From assembly GCF_002749975.1 (NCBI RefSeq), contig NZ_PEIG01000005.1, positions 124,001-188,000 on the forward strand: 64,000 nucleotides of DNA, read 5' to 3'. This document shows positions 9,842 to 18,816 of the stretch, in pieces (position 1 is the first letter of the stretch; every line of letters begins with the position of its first letter). The position numbers were made by a program, and so were the translations under genes. The stretch is from Gloeocapsopsis sp. IPPAS B-1203. GTDB lineage: Bacteria; Cyanobacteriota; Cyanobacteriia; Cyanobacteriales; Chroococcidiopsidaceae. The notes beneath the pieces are model-generated. The model was not told where the DNA came from and ran no database searches. It saw only the letters and a list, made by a program, of their open reading frames with translations.

Positions 9842-10573
9842 ATGTCTCAATCTGCTACCCCAGAGTCTTTGTTGACGGATATTGACATGGCGCTTTCGTC
9901 TGCGGAGGACACCTCTGCATTATTAGCTGACGATATCGCAGACATTGAATTTCCTCCTAGTGATTTATTAAGTGATGAACCGCCCTTGGAAACAGATTTT
10001 CATCGCGATCAAATTGATTTATTAATTCGTCTACTCAAATGGTGGTGGCGTGAACGAGAAGACTTTTATGTTTCTGGCAACTTGACGATTTACTATAATG
10101 AACGACAACTCAAATCGCGTGACTTCCGAGGACCTGACTTTTTTGTCGTCTTGGGTACGCAAAAAAAAGACCGTAAAAGTTGGATAGTGTGGCATGAAGA
10201 GGGTCAATATCCTAATGTGATTGTCGAGATTTTGTCGGATAAGACAGCAGTTGTTGATAAAGGTTTGAAAAAACAGCTTTATCAAGATACGTTTCGCACG
10301 CCAGAGTATTTTTGGTTTGATCCGGTGAGTTTAGGATTTAAAGGATTTCATCTGCAAAACGGTCAGTATGAAGAAATCGCACCCACACAAGAGGGTAGAT
10401 TATGGAGTCGGCAACTAGAGCTATACTTGGGTGTGCATGAGCGTAAATTGCGCTTGTTTACAGCGGATAACATCTTGATTCCTTCACCAGAGGAGCGAGT
10501 CGAGGAAATGGAGCAGACAATCGAGCGCTTACGAGAACAGTTGCGATCGCAAGGTATTGAACCTGAAAGTTAA
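9842..10573 (+). CDS. Uma2-family (DUF820) predicted endonuclease
   Basis: A 243-residue protein of the Uma2/DUF820 family, a PD-(D/E)XK-like fold that is expanded in cyanobacteria and of unclear function. I choose the ATG at 9842 over the upstream TTG at 9827. The family core is seen in FRGPDFFVVLG, VWHEEGQYPNVIVEILSD and FWFDPVSLGFKGF. The C-terminus (about 220-243, EERVEEMEQTIERLREQL) is a short coiled coil, usual for this family. It is on the plus strand, opposite to the iron-uptake genes that flank it, and its last bases overlap the end of the FecB-like gene by four bases. It looks like an insertion into that cluster. Confidence 0.8.
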   Translation: MSQSATPESLLTDIDMALSSAEDTSALLADDIADIEFPPSDLLSDEPPLETDFHRDQIDLLIRLLKWWWREREDFYVSGNLTIYYNERQLKSRDFRGPDFFVVLGTQKKDRKSWIVWHEEGQYPNVIVEILSDKTAVVDKGLKKQLYQDTFRTPEYFWFDPVSLGFKGFHLQNGQYEEIAPTQEGRLWSRQLELYLGVHERKLRLFTADNILIPSPEERVEEMEQTIERLREQLRSQGIEPES

Positions 10574-11586
10574 GTTTTGCCAACAAGTGGTAACAACAAT
10601 TCGGGCAACTGTTGCAAAATCAACTCATCAGTAATTGGTCCGCGAATATTACTTCCCCAAAGCTGATAATCAACAAAAAATATGCGGTTTTCTTGAAAAG
10701 TTTTCATCGTTTTTAAAAGTGGATGCTGACTCCATGCTTGCTTTAACTCCTTTTCTGGGTTGTATAAACCTTCTGTCCAGCCAATAACAAAAATTAAATC
10801 TGTATCAATCGTGGGTAAAACTTCAAGCGAAATCTGCGCCCATGTATCGGGTGTCGTTGGTATAGGATTAACAATTTCAAATCCGATCGCATTCATTAAT
10901 TCCCCTGCGGTACTATCAGGCGCGACTGAAACTTGACTTGCTAATTGATTCGTACTAATCACAAGAACGCGAGGGTACGCCGCAACCACAGGAGCTAATT
11001 TTTCACGCGCAGTTGCTAACTGTTGGGGAAATGCTGCAAGTAATTTTTTTGCAGCAGCTTCACGATCGAGTGCTTGAGCAATTCCTGTGATATCGTTTGT
11101 CCAATGCTGATTCTCACCTTTCGTATCGTCAAAAAGAAGCGTTGGGGCAATTTTTGAGAAAAGTTGGTATCGATCTTGATGCAACCAACTTTCGCCGATA
11201 ATGACATCAGGTTTGAGTTGCACCAAAGTCTCTAAAGATGGGTTTTGGCGATCGCCTAAATTAACTGGTTGTGTTGTCATACGATTTCCTAAATGAGGAA
11301 TTTGTGTTGCTGGGTTGTCAAAACGCGGTAAATTTAATCGCACCGTCTCAGCATACGCCGCAGGTTGCACGCCCAAAGCCAAAATACTATCTAAAATATG
11401 CGGACTCAGCGCCGCAACTTTTTCAGGTTGACCACAAACTTGCGTTTCACCCATTTCGTGTTTTACTAAGCGACATCCTGATGATGCAACTGAAACTGCA
11501 CTTGGTGGCGATTGACTACTACAAGCTGTAATGAACAGGAATGCTAGCAATCCTAAAAACCAAGATTTGATGCGGTATTTACTCAT
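10570..11586 (-). CDS. Iron-siderophore ABC transporter substrate-binding lipoprotein (FecB/FepB type)
   Basis: Periplasmic binding protein delivering ferric siderophore to an inner-membrane ABC transporter. A lipoprotein signal is seen at the N-terminus (hydrophobic stretch then FLFITACSS, Cys22). The class III binding protein fold is indicated by VAALSPHILDSILALGVQPAAY, the segment SLETLVQLKPDVIIGESW, and the late Trp-rich segment. It has 338 residues, normal for the family. It lies directly downstream of the TonB-dependent receptor on the same strand, across an 80-base spacer made of TAATTGG-type heptamers. Iron control through Fur and the AraC regulator upstream is expected from the family, but no clear Fur box was recognised. 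Confidence 0.88.
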   Translation of the reverse strand: MSKYRIKSWFLGLLAFLFITACSSQSPPSAVSVASSGCRLVKHEMGETQVCGQPEKVAALSPHILDSILALGVQPAAYAETVRLNLPRFDNPATQIPHLGNRMTTQPVNLGDRQNPSLETLVQLKPDVIIGESWLHQDRYQLFSKIAPTLLFDDTKGENQHWTNDITGIAQALDREAAAKKLLAAFPQQLATAREKLAPVVAAYPRVLVISTNQLASQVSVAPDSTAGELMNAIGFEIVNPIPTTPDTWAQISLEVLPTIDTDLIFVIGWTEGLYNPEKELKQAWSQHPLLKTMKTFQENRIFFVDYQLWGSNIRGPITDELILQQLPELLLPLVGKT

Positions 11587-11660
11587 TGGTAATTGGTAAC
11601 TGGTGATTGGTAATTGGTAATTGAAAAGAAGCCCTATTCCCTATTACCCATTACCGATTC
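11584..11660. repeat. TAATTGG / CCCATTA heptamer tandem repeats
   Basis: The spacer between the FecB-like gene and the TonB receptor gene consists mainly of GGTAATTGGTAACTGGTGATTGG copies followed by CCCTATTACCCATTACC. The same repeat type occurs at about 15530-15583 and, remarkably, inside priA at about 32940-32985. Confidence 0.7.
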
Positions 11661-11666
11661 CTCACA

Positions 11667-14111
11667 TCAAAACTCAAAGAAAATACTACCAACAATATTC
11701 AATGGCGCACCTGGATATACAATGTCATAGCCTTGCGCGGTTTGGTAATACTCGGTATCAAATAAGTTTTGAACGTTAATTTGCGCCCGCCAGTTGTCGC
11801 GTCGGTAAAATAAAGCGATATCTGTACGCAAGTAGCTTGGTAGTCTAAAGTTAGGAGGATCGAAAGCTACTGAACCTGGGCGATCGCCTACATAAAGCAA
11901 CCCTAATCCAAATCCTAACCCTTGAAGATTACCATTTTGGATTTCGTAAGTTGTCCATAAACTTGCGGTATTTTCGGCGACATTGGCAAGCCGACTACCA
12001 ACGGGTAACTCGTTATCTTCTGTCACTTCGGCATCGGTGTAAGCATACGCAGCAATGACATTCCAACCTGGTAAAATTTCACCTGCAACATTGAGTTCAA
12101 TTCCCTGGCTGCGCTGTTCGCCCACCTGAATCGAAAAGTCTGGATCGTTGAGATCGGTAGTTAGCACATTAGTTTTTGTTAAATGATACGCAGCAAGTGT
12201 TGCAGAGAGATTAGTCGCTAAATCAGCTTTAATTCCTACCTCGTATTGTGTTCCGCGTTCAGGCTCAAAGGTAGAATTATCCGCAGCCCGACCAATTACA
12301 GGCAAAAATGAGCGACTAAAACTTGCATAAAGCGAAATCGGTTCGATGGGTTGATAGACAATACCAACACGCGGACTAAATGCAGTGTCTGACTGCGAGT
12401 TACTCGCGTCATCGAGAATGATCGTTTGATTTTGTTCGGTAAAGTCGAAACGTCCACCAACGAGTAGTTTTAAGTTATCGAGTAACGCGATTTGATCTTG
12501 AAGATAAAACCCTAAAGCATTGGTGCGCGTCACGGCGCTGTATCTTGGTTCAAGTTCAGTTGGAACGTCGATATCGTATACGGGGTTGAAAATATCGAGT
12601 AGTGGTAAACTGACAGCTTGTGATTTATAGCTGTCTGTAACGCGGTTTAAATCGAAACCTACGAGTAGTTGATGCTCAATTGTACCTGTGGCGAAGTTAC
12701 CGATGATGTCGGTTTGGAAACCGTAGTTTTCTGTAATAGCATCATCATCTCTCAGTTCTCTAGAAATAAACTGATCGTCAATCAATCCGCCATCGAGATC
12801 GGAACGCGCCCCTCCCTGTTCAACGGAACTGATCGATAATGCATTACGTATTCGCCAATTGTCACTAAACTGATGCTCAAACGTTAATCCACCGCGATAA
12901 ACTTCTGTCGCAAAGTCATCTAACTGCGGATAACCTAAAAATCGGTTAATTGGTAGTACAAATGAGCCATCGCTGAGTGTCACTATCCCGCGATCAAATA
13001 CTGGATCGTCATATAAATACTCAAAATCAAATGTTAGGGAAGTGCGATCGCTAATATTCCATTGCAAAACTGGCGCGATAAACCATCTTTCGGTATTAAC
13101 TTGATCGCGGAAACTTCCAGAGTTTTCATACGCCACGTTCAAGCGATACAATACGCTATTGTCATCGGTTAGTGGACCCGAAAGATCGATTGTCGGTCGA
13201 TAAAAGCTAAATTGTCCAGCTTGGAGATTTACCGAAGAATACGGTGACTCTAGAGGTTGCTTGGTAACGATATTAACAATTCCTCCTGGCTGCACTTGAC
13301 CGTATAACACCGAGGCGGGACCGCGTAAAATCTCAGTTTGGGCAACGTTTGCCGTTTCCGGAATTGAGTAAAAATTGCTAACTCGAAACCCGTTTCTAAA
13401 TGTAATATCTTGCGAGAAACCACGGATAATTAAAGATCCGGCTCCGGTGTTGCCATAGTTACCATCTAATGTCGCACCAGCAAAATTTTGTACCGCCTCG
13501 AGCAGTCCAACTGTACCGCGATCTTCTAGCGTTTGTTCGGGAATAACCTGAATTGAAGCAGGAATATCACGCAATGGCGTCTCGATTCTCGTTGCAGTAG
13601 CAGCTTGTGAGGGGTTATAGCCTTCTTGTTCGCCAGTGACGACAATTTCAATCTCTTCATCGGCTAATGTGTCACTGCCTGGAGTCACACTGAGAGTAAA
13701 CTGTGGTGTAGTGGTAACTTCAACTACTGGTGGTGCGTCTAAACCAACAATTTCTACTCGCACCAAATTCCCAACACGAGTTACACTCACAAGCGCAATG
13801 TCTTCAGTTGGGTTAACTTGCCGAAATTCTCCGCCATCAGGTAACGCTAATACCGCATTGGGAATATCGACAATCAGTGTATTATCTGCAACTGATGTTG
13901 TAGGCGAAGGTAGTTGCCCTATTGAGTCAAAAATAACTTCGATTCCAGCCGCAGTAGGATTTATGCGTATTCCTGTCACTTGCGCCGCAGCGAGATTCTG
14001 CGTTACGTATTTGGCTGCATCTGATGCGATCGCCACATCAATCCCCGCCGGAATGCTCAACGCGATCGCCATACTTGTAACTAGAATTGACAAAACTTCT
14101 TTTTTATGCAT
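11667..14111 (-). CDS. TonB-dependent siderophore receptor with N-terminal AMIN domain
   Basis: Outer-membrane receptor for a ferric siderophore. I prefer the start ATG at 14111 (MHKKEVLSILV), which begins a proper signal peptide, over the upstream GTG/ATG codons to 14135. After the signal comes an AMIN domain (about 45-130, VTGIRINPTAAGIEVIFD), typical of cyanobacterial receptors and probably contacting peptidoglycan. Then come a plug domain (about 180-290, TPLRDIPASIQVIPEQTL and VLYGQVQPGGIVNIVTKQPL) and a beta-barrel ending in an aromatic residue (...SIFFEF). The total of about 814 residues is normal. It sits between the AraC regulator and the binding protein, forming a regulator-receptor-binding protein-exporter cluster for siderophore use. 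Confidence 0.93.
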   Translation of the reverse strand: MHKKEVLSILVTSMAIALSIPAGIDVAIASDAAKYVTQNLAAAQVTGIRINPTAAGIEVIFDSIGQLPSPTTSVADNTLIVDIPNAVLALPDGGEFRQVNPTEDIALVSVTRVGNLVRVEIVGLDAPPVVEVTTTPQFTLSVTPGSDTLADEEIEIVVTGEQEGYNPSQAATATRIETPLRDIPASIQVIPEQTLEDRGTVGLLEAVQNFAGATLDGNYGNTGAGSLIIRGFSQDITFRNGFRVSNFYSIPETANVAQTEILRGPASVLYGQVQPGGIVNIVTKQPLESPYSSVNLQAGQFSFYRPTIDLSGPLTDDNSVLYRLNVAYENSGSFRDQVNTERWFIAPVLQWNISDRTSLTFDFEYLYDDPVFDRGIVTLSDGSFVLPINRFLGYPQLDDFATEVYRGGLTFEHQFSDNWRIRNALSISSVEQGGARSDLDGGLIDDQFISRELRDDDAITENYGFQTDIIGNFATGTIEHQLLVGFDLNRVTDSYKSQAVSLPLLDIFNPVYDIDVPTELEPRYSAVTRTNALGFYLQDQIALLDNLKLLVGGRFDFTEQNQTIILDDASNSQSDTAFSPRVGIVYQPIEPISLYASFSRSFLPVIGRAADNSTFEPERGTQYEVGIKADLATNLSATLAAYHLTKTNVLTTDLNDPDFSIQVGEQRSQGIELNVAGEILPGWNVIAAYAYTDAEVTEDNELPVGSRLANVAENTASLWTTYEIQNGNLQGLGFGLGLLYVGDRPGSVAFDPPNFRLPSYLRTDIALFYRRDNWRAQINVQNLFDTEYYQTAQGYDIVYPGAPLNIVGSIFFEF

Positions 14112-14135
14112 TCCTTCGCACCACATCGTAACCAC

Positions 14136-14520
14136 AGCAAAAATCTGCCGCCTCTAGTTGCACTACTGAGGGGCTTTGCTGCGATCGCTGTCAAATTTTC
14201 AGATTAGATTGAGAAAACTTGTTAATAAGATTACAGCTAATCGAGTGCAATGTTACAACTGACACCCAACCACAAACGGATTTTTTTGAGTACCTAAACG
14301 GATCTTTTGCCTCGAATTGCATTCCTGTACAGCAGGGCGAATAAATTCGCCGCTATATAAACGAAGTCCACGGAGGTGGACTTATTTATCAAATTCTTAC
14401 TTTAGTGTGCGGAGGCACACTTTGTTTGAGTAGCCCCAACTTCAGTCGTAGGGCATCTCGGTTTAGAGGTAATTTTTTTGATATGGCAGGCTACACATAA
14501 AATTTTATCAGGAGTTTCAG
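14136..14520. repeat. Regulatory gap with dispersed hairpin repeat module
   Basis: The region upstream of the receptor gene. The distal half holds a mosaic repeat: GGCGAAT-AA-ATTCGCC (about 14337-14352), AAGTCCAC-GGAG-GTGGACTT (14364-14383) and AGTGTGC-GGAG-GCACACT (14404-14421). The last two are hairpins with the same GGAG loop. The first two modules recur at 38997-39043. The receptor-proximal half (14136-14260) must hold the promoter and any AraC or Fur sites; I could not identify them by eye. Confidence 0.65.
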
Positions 14521-15477
14521 CTATCGTTTCCCTGTGCGATATGCTTGCGGGCTAACACCAAATCTTTGCTTGAAGGCGATCGCAAAGCGTCTAGAGTTGG
14601 TATAACCCACTTTTTGTCCTATCTCCTTAACACTCAGTTGATTGCATTCGAGAAGCGATCGCGCTTGTTCCATGCGGTAACTATGCAAATATCCAAATGC
14701 AGTTGTGCCAAATAGTTGGCGAAAACCGAGTTTCAGTTTGTAGTCATTTAAACCAACTTGTCGCGCTAAATTGACAAGTGAAGGTGGATTATCTGCATGA
14801 TTGAGAAGAATATCTTTCGCGTGATAAATTCGTTCGATATCGTCTGGGTTCAAACGCTTGCAATCTGATTTAGTATTATCTGCGATCGCTTGCTCTAGTC
14901 TTAAGGCAACAAGTTCTAGAACTTTGCTTTCGAGATAGATTGCTCGTGTCAAACCTTGATAAGGACAATTGAAAATTTGATGCAACACGACTTGCATTGT
15001 GGGCGTGGTTGTATTGACTTGAAAGTAACTTTGTTGCTGCGCGATCGCCCGACTGATCGAAACTGAACGTTCCGCTAAATCGACAACGATTGAATCATAA
15101 AGCGGTTGATTGATGTGAACATCAAGCTTTAAGATCTGTTGTCCTGCTTGCCATTCTACAAAGCCTCCTGCACTCCAACCAACCTCCAAAAAGTTTTGCC
15201 CACTATAAACTTGCTCGTTTGTATTATTACCACAAATCATAAAACTAAACTCTGAGCAGTGCGACTCATTTGGTAAATTAGGGACTCGCGTGTCTACAAT
15301 CAGATTTTCCTGTAGCGTATAGTTATCGATTAGAAGATTTAATCCAGGACGCAAGTCTTGCGATCGCCGATACCCTTGGCTTTGTCCTGCGGGGTCGTGT
15401 ACTAGAATTTCGTAGTTTTGTGACGAGTTATCTTGCTGCTGGTTGAGGAATTCGGGAACGGAAAGGATCAGGGTCAT
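14521..15477 (-). CDS. AraC-family transcriptional regulator (PchR-like)
   Basis: Likely activator of the adjacent siderophore receptor gene. The start is set at the ATG at 15477 (MTLILSVPEFLNQQ); 13 upstream codons are possible but lie in repeat-like DNA. The protein has 318 residues. The C-terminal 100 residues hold two helix-turn-helix units (PPSLVNLARQVGLNDYKLKLGF and LSVKEIGQKVGYTNSRRFAIAF) and the AraC signature ending FGVSPQAYR. The N-terminal half is a ligand-binding domain with no recognised motif. PchR-type regulators in other bacteria use the ferric siderophore as co-inducer; that is an inference here, from position and from the LFGTTAFGYLHSYRMEQA segment shared by that group. Confidence 0.85.
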   Translation of the reverse strand: MTLILSVPEFLNQQQDNSSQNYEILVHDPAGQSQGYRRSQDLRPGLNLLIDNYTLQENLIVDTRVPNLPNESHCSEFSFMICGNNTNEQVYSGQNFLEVGWSAGGFVEWQAGQQILKLDVHINQPLYDSIVVDLAERSVSISRAIAQQQSYFQVNTTTPTMQVVLHQIFNCPYQGLTRAIYLESKVLELVALRLEQAIADNTKSDCKRLNPDDIERIYHAKDILLNHADNPPSLVNLARQVGLNDYKLKLGFRQLFGTTAFGYLHSYRMEQARSLLECNQLSVKEIGQKVGYTNSRRFAIAFKQRFGVSPQAYRTGKR

Positions 15478-15529
15478 TGCGCTGTTTTTAATGAAAAATA
15501 ATATCATTAAACGCAAACAAATAATGGGT

Positions 15530-15583
15530 AATCAGTACCCCAATTACCCATTACCAATTACCCATTACCAATTACCCATCACT
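15530..15583. repeat. CCCATTACCAATTA heptamer repeat
   Basis: Alternating CCCATTA and CCAATTA heptamers between the AraC gene and argD. The plus-strand translation of one frame reads ...LPITHYQLPIT, the same peptide that appears inside PriA. This identifies a common origin for the two sequences. Confidence 0.7.
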
Positions 15584-16842
15584 TTTTCCAACACTTGCAA
15601 TGCAGTATCAATCTCTTGTGCTGAGACAATTAATGGTGGGACAAAGCGGATCACTTTTGGTCCTGCGGGAACGAGTAGCAAACCTTTGGCGATCGCCGCT
15701 TTGACAACATCCGCAGAAGTGAGAGAACTATCAGCTTTCAATTCCATACCATTGATTAGACCCCAGCCGCGCACCTCGGCGATGTGTTCGGGATATTTAG
15801 CTGCGATCGCACTCAAACCTGCGCGGAGTTGTTCGCCGCGTTGCTGGACATTTTCTAAGATATTTTCGCGTTCTAACGTTTCGCAGACACTAAGCGCAGT
15901 AGCACACGCAAACGGATTACCACCAAATGTACTTGCATGATCTCCAGGTTGAAACAAATTGCAGAACGCTTTACACATCACTGCACCAATCGGGATACCA
16001 CCACCTAAGCCTTTCGCACTCGTAAAGATATCTGGCTCAATACCAAGGTTTTCATAGCCCCAGTATTTACCACTGCGTCCCATCCCGACTTGTACTTCAT
16101 CAAGGATTAACAAAATCCCTGTTTCGTCGCACATCCGGCGAATTTCCTGGAAATAAGCTTTGTCACCAGGACGCACACCGCCTTCACCTTGGAGAGGTTC
16201 GAGCAAAATTGCAGCGACAGCGCGATCGCCCTCATCAAGTTCAGAAATCGCAGCTGCGATTGCCTTAATATCGTTATACGGTACATAATGAAAACCAGGT
16301 ACAAGTGGGCTAAAGTCTTTTTGATACTTTGGTTGTCCTGTCGCGGTAATTGTTGCGAGTGTCCGCCCGTGAAAACTCGCGTGTGCGGTTAAAATAATCG
16401 GCTGATCGATTTTTAATACTTGATGCGCGTATTTCCGTGCTAGTTTAATTGCACCTTCGTTCGCTTCTGCACCAGAATTGCAGAAAAAGACGCGATCGGC
16501 ACACGAATGCTCAATTAGCCATTTAGCAAGTTGTGCTTGTTCAGGGATGTAGTACAAGTTAGAAACATGATGCAGCTTTTGAATTTGCTGTGTCACAGTT
16601 TCCACCATCGCAGGGTGTGCGTGTCCTAAAGTGCAAGTTGCGATTCCTGCAACAAAATCAAGATACTCTTTACCTTGAGTATCCCAAACACGACAGCCCG
16701 ATCCGCGTTCTAAAGCTAGAGGAAACCGTCCATAAGTTGTCATCACACTTTGATCGAAGCCAGCAGCATCGTATGGATCGGATAATACTGCTCCTGCTTC
16801 GGCTGGTATTGCTGGATCTTGAATAAGTGTTTCTATACTCAC
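15565..16842 (-). CDS. argD: Acetylornithine aminotransferase
   Basis: PLP-dependent class III aminotransferase converting N-acetylglutamate semialdehyde and glutamate to N-acetylornithine in arginine synthesis. The 425-residue protein shows the PLP-binding region NSGAEANEGAIKLARKYA (about 122-139), the ILLILDEVQVGMGRSGKYW segment with Asp248, and the Schiff-base lysine in SAKGLGGG (Lys277). The start codon is GTG at 16842, supported by a GAGGAG ribosome site six bases upstream. The C-terminus (VLEKVMGNW) abuts and partly runs into the CCCATTA repeat, so the last residues may be repeat-derived. Function is well supported; a broader role in succinyl-diaminopimelate transamination is possible. 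Confidence 0.93.
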   Translation of the reverse strand: MSIETLIQDPAIPAEAGAVLSDPYDAAGFDQSVMTTYGRFPLALERGSGCRVWDTQGKEYLDFVAGIATCTLGHAHPAMVETVTQQIQKLHHVSNLYYIPEQAQLAKWLIEHSCADRVFFCNSGAEANEGAIKLARKYAHQVLKIDQPIILTAHASFHGRTLATITATGQPKYQKDFSPLVPGFHYVPYNDIKAIAAAISELDEGDRAVAAILLEPLQGEGGVRPGDKAYFQEIRRMCDETGILLILDEVQVGMGRSGKYWGYENLGIEPDIFTSAKGLGGGIPIGAVMCKAFCNLFQPGDHASTFGGNPFACATALSVCETLERENILENVQQRGEQLRAGLSAIAAKYPEHIAEVRGWGLINGMELKADSSLTSADVVKAAIAKGLLLVPAGPKVIRFVPPLIVSAQEIDTALQVLEKVMGNW

Positions 16843-16924
16843 TCGTTACTCCTCAAAAATTTTTAATTATTTGCTAGCTTAATCAAATTCTGCAAAATCT
16901 TTTGTCGCATCTGAATCAGATTGT

Positions 16925-17068
16925 AAAGGGTAGTAGGGTAGTAGGGTAGGCGGGTAGATGGGTAGATGGGTAGTAGTAGTGAACAATAGCAATTAAATCT
17001 CTCACTCTCTAGAAACTCGCCCACACTCCCACACTCCTACTTCTTCACTAATCACTCTTCTACTAGCC
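16925..17068. repeat. Dispersed repeat, GGGTAG / CTCCCACACTCC type (copy A)
   Basis: A run of GGGTAGTAGGGTAG-type units is followed by GAACAATAGCAATTAAATCTCTC, then CCCACACTCCCACACTCC. Related copies are at about 18741-18816 and 41688-41779. The G-rich left arm and C-rich right arm could pair. It occupies most of the 280-base gap between argD and the antiporter gene, so the latter's promoter must lie within about 60 bases of its start or inside the repeat. Confidence 0.65.
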
Positions 17069-17122
17069 ACTACAGAGGCAAGGTCAAGAATTTTAAGATA
17101 CTATTTATCGATAATAATAGCT

Positions 17123-18736
17123 TTGTGGGAATGCTTGACTAACAATTATCTACCGATTCAGGAAACTACTTTGCAGCCTCCAGGCAATTTTGCTGAGTTA
17201 GTTATTGGGCTAATTATTCTGTTGTTAGTTGCCACAGGCGTTGCTTTATTGTCGCGTCGATTTCGAGTTCCTTATGTTACTGGCTTAGTTTTAGCCGGAC
17301 TCGTATTTACTGAAATTTTACCGCGCCAGTTTGGTTTAGATCCGGCTTTAGTTTTAAATCTTTTCTTGCCGATTCTCATTTTTGAAGCGGGAATCAACAC
17401 TGACATTAGTCGCTTACGCAGCACATTCAAGGCGATCGCACTTTTGGCAGGTCCAGGGGCGATGATGGCTACAGGGATAATTGCCATTTTATTGAAATTT
17501 GGGCTGGGATTAGCTTGGATACCAGCTTTACTTGCGGGAGTATTTTTAGCAAACACTGATACAGTGTCTGTTTTAGCTGTATTTAAAGAAATTCCTGTAC
17601 CTTCCCGTTTGTCAACGATTGTGGAAGGAGAAACGCTATTCAACGATGCGGTAGCGTTGGTTTTGTTCAACTTAATTTTGAATGTCTATTCTACTGGTTC
17701 ATTTACTTTTTTGGGAGGACTTCAAGAATTAGTCGTTGTTTCCGTAGGCGGTACTGTTGTCGGATTAATCTTGGGATACCTCAGTGTCGGTTTATTTAAG
17801 CGTTTAGACGATCCTCTCAGTAGTATCTTACTCACCGTTGCTATTGCTTTAGGAACGTTTCAAGCTGGGCAATTTTTAAATGTATCGGGGGCTGTAGCTG
17901 TAGTTGTTGCGGGATTGATTTTTGGCAATATTGGGCTTTCGCGTAATATTTCAGCTTCTAGCCGCATCACTTTGTTGAGTTTTTGGGAATATGCAGGTTT
18001 TGGAGTTAACACGTTTATTTTTCTATTGATTGGTGTAGAAATTAACCTGACAATTTTTTGGCAAACGCTACCTGGTGTGCTTCTAGCAGTTTTAGCTTTT
18101 CAAGCTGGACGACTGCTAACGGTTTATCCGTTATTGGCAATTGTTAAATGGTTTGATCGTCCAGTACCGATACGTTGGCAACACGTATTATTTTTCGGCA
18201 ATATTAAGGGTTCGCTTTCGATGGCGCTTCCTCTTAGTTTACCGCTCGCATTGGCAGGACGCGAGCAATTAATTGCTTTGGTATTTGGTGCTGTTTTTTT
18301 ATCATTGGTAGTTCAAGCAACAAGTTTACCCTGGATCGTCAAACGGTTAAAAATTGCTCAGGTTTCCTCTTCTCAACAGCAAGTCGAGGAGTTACAAGCC
18401 CAACTTATGACTGCTAAAGCTGCGCAAGATGAGTTAGAAACTTTACTCAAGGGAGGAGTTTTACCCAAGGCTATCTATGAAGAACTACGCGCGGCGTATC
18501 AGGTGCGAGTCGCTGGCGCAGAAAAAGCTTTGCGAAACTTGTATAACCGCCGTCCCGATCAGTTCGCAATTACTGGTAACGACCATACTAAACTCGATGC
18601 GATTCGACGCCGCTTGCTTTTAGCAGAAAAGGGAACGTTGAACGAAGCATTGCGCAAACGCATTCTCTCAGAGGAAGTTGTGCGAGAACGGCTGAAAGTG
18701 ATTGACGAACAGTTGCTGCGACTTGAAGATGATTAA
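17123..18736 (+). CDS. CPA1-family Na+/H+ (monovalent cation/proton) antiporter
   Basis: Integral membrane exchanger with about 12 hydrophobic segments (about residues 25-420), followed by a charged cytoplasmic tail predicted as coiled coil (about 420-537, rich in E, K, L, R). Family features include RFRVPYVTGLVLAGL, ILIFEAGINTDISRLR, the cation site region VFLANTDTVSVLAVFKE and the EGETLFNDAVALVLF motif (about 170-184). There is no ATG near the N-terminus. Possible starts are TTG at 17123, TTG at 17135 and TTG at 17171, so the exact start is uncertain. It lies near a TrkA-N protein and a K+ channel, pointing to ion and pH homeostasis. Confidence 0.85.
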   Translation: MWECLTNNYLPIQETTLQPPGNFAELVIGLIILLLVATGVALLSRRFRVPYVTGLVLAGLVFTEILPRQFGLDPALVLNLFLPILIFEAGINTDISRLRSTFKAIALLAGPGAMMATGIIAILLKFGLGLAWIPALLAGVFLANTDTVSVLAVFKEIPVPSRLSTIVEGETLFNDAVALVLFNLILNVYSTGSFTFLGGLQELVVVSVGGTVVGLILGYLSVGLFKRLDDPLSSILLTVAIALGTFQAGQFLNVSGAVAVVVAGLIFGNIGLSRNISASSRITLLSFWEYAGFGVNTFIFLLIGVEINLTIFWQTLPGVLLAVLAFQAGRLLTVYPLLAIVKWFDRPVPIRWQHVLFFGNIKGSLSMALPLSLPLALAGREQLIALVFGAVFLSLVVQATSLPWIVKRLKIAQVSSSQQQVEELQAQLMTAKAAQDELETLLKGGVLPKAIYEELRAAYQVRVAGAEKALRNLYNRRPDQFAITGNDHTKLDAIRRRLLLAEKGTLNEALRKRILSEEVVRERLKVIDEQLLRLEDD

Positions 18737-18740
18737 GATG

Positions 18741-18816
18741 GTAGTTGGGTTATTGAGTATTAAAGAGCAATAATCATCAAATCTCTCCCACACTCCCACA
18801 CTCCCACTAGCCACTA
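18741..18816. repeat. Dispersed repeat, CTCCCACACTCC type (copy B)
   Basis: Contains GAGCAATAATCATCAAATCTCTCCC, then the triple CACACTCCCACACTCCCAC and ACTAGCCACTAA. It is a shorter version of the repeats at 16925-17068 and 41688-41779, lying between the convergent antiporter and DUF3124 genes. Confidence 0.65.

Noticed and set aside
11584-11660. CRISPR-like interpretation of the TAATTGG repeats
   Set aside because: Units are only seven bases long and contiguous, with no spacers.
13636-14157. 173-codon plus-strand frame antisense to the TonB receptor
   Set aside because: Mirror of the receptor gene; Ser/Thr-rich translation typical of an antisense shadow frame.
14136-14260. Fur box upstream of the TonB receptor
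   Set aside because: No stretch with convincing similarity to the 19-base Fur consensus; only AT-rich partial matches.
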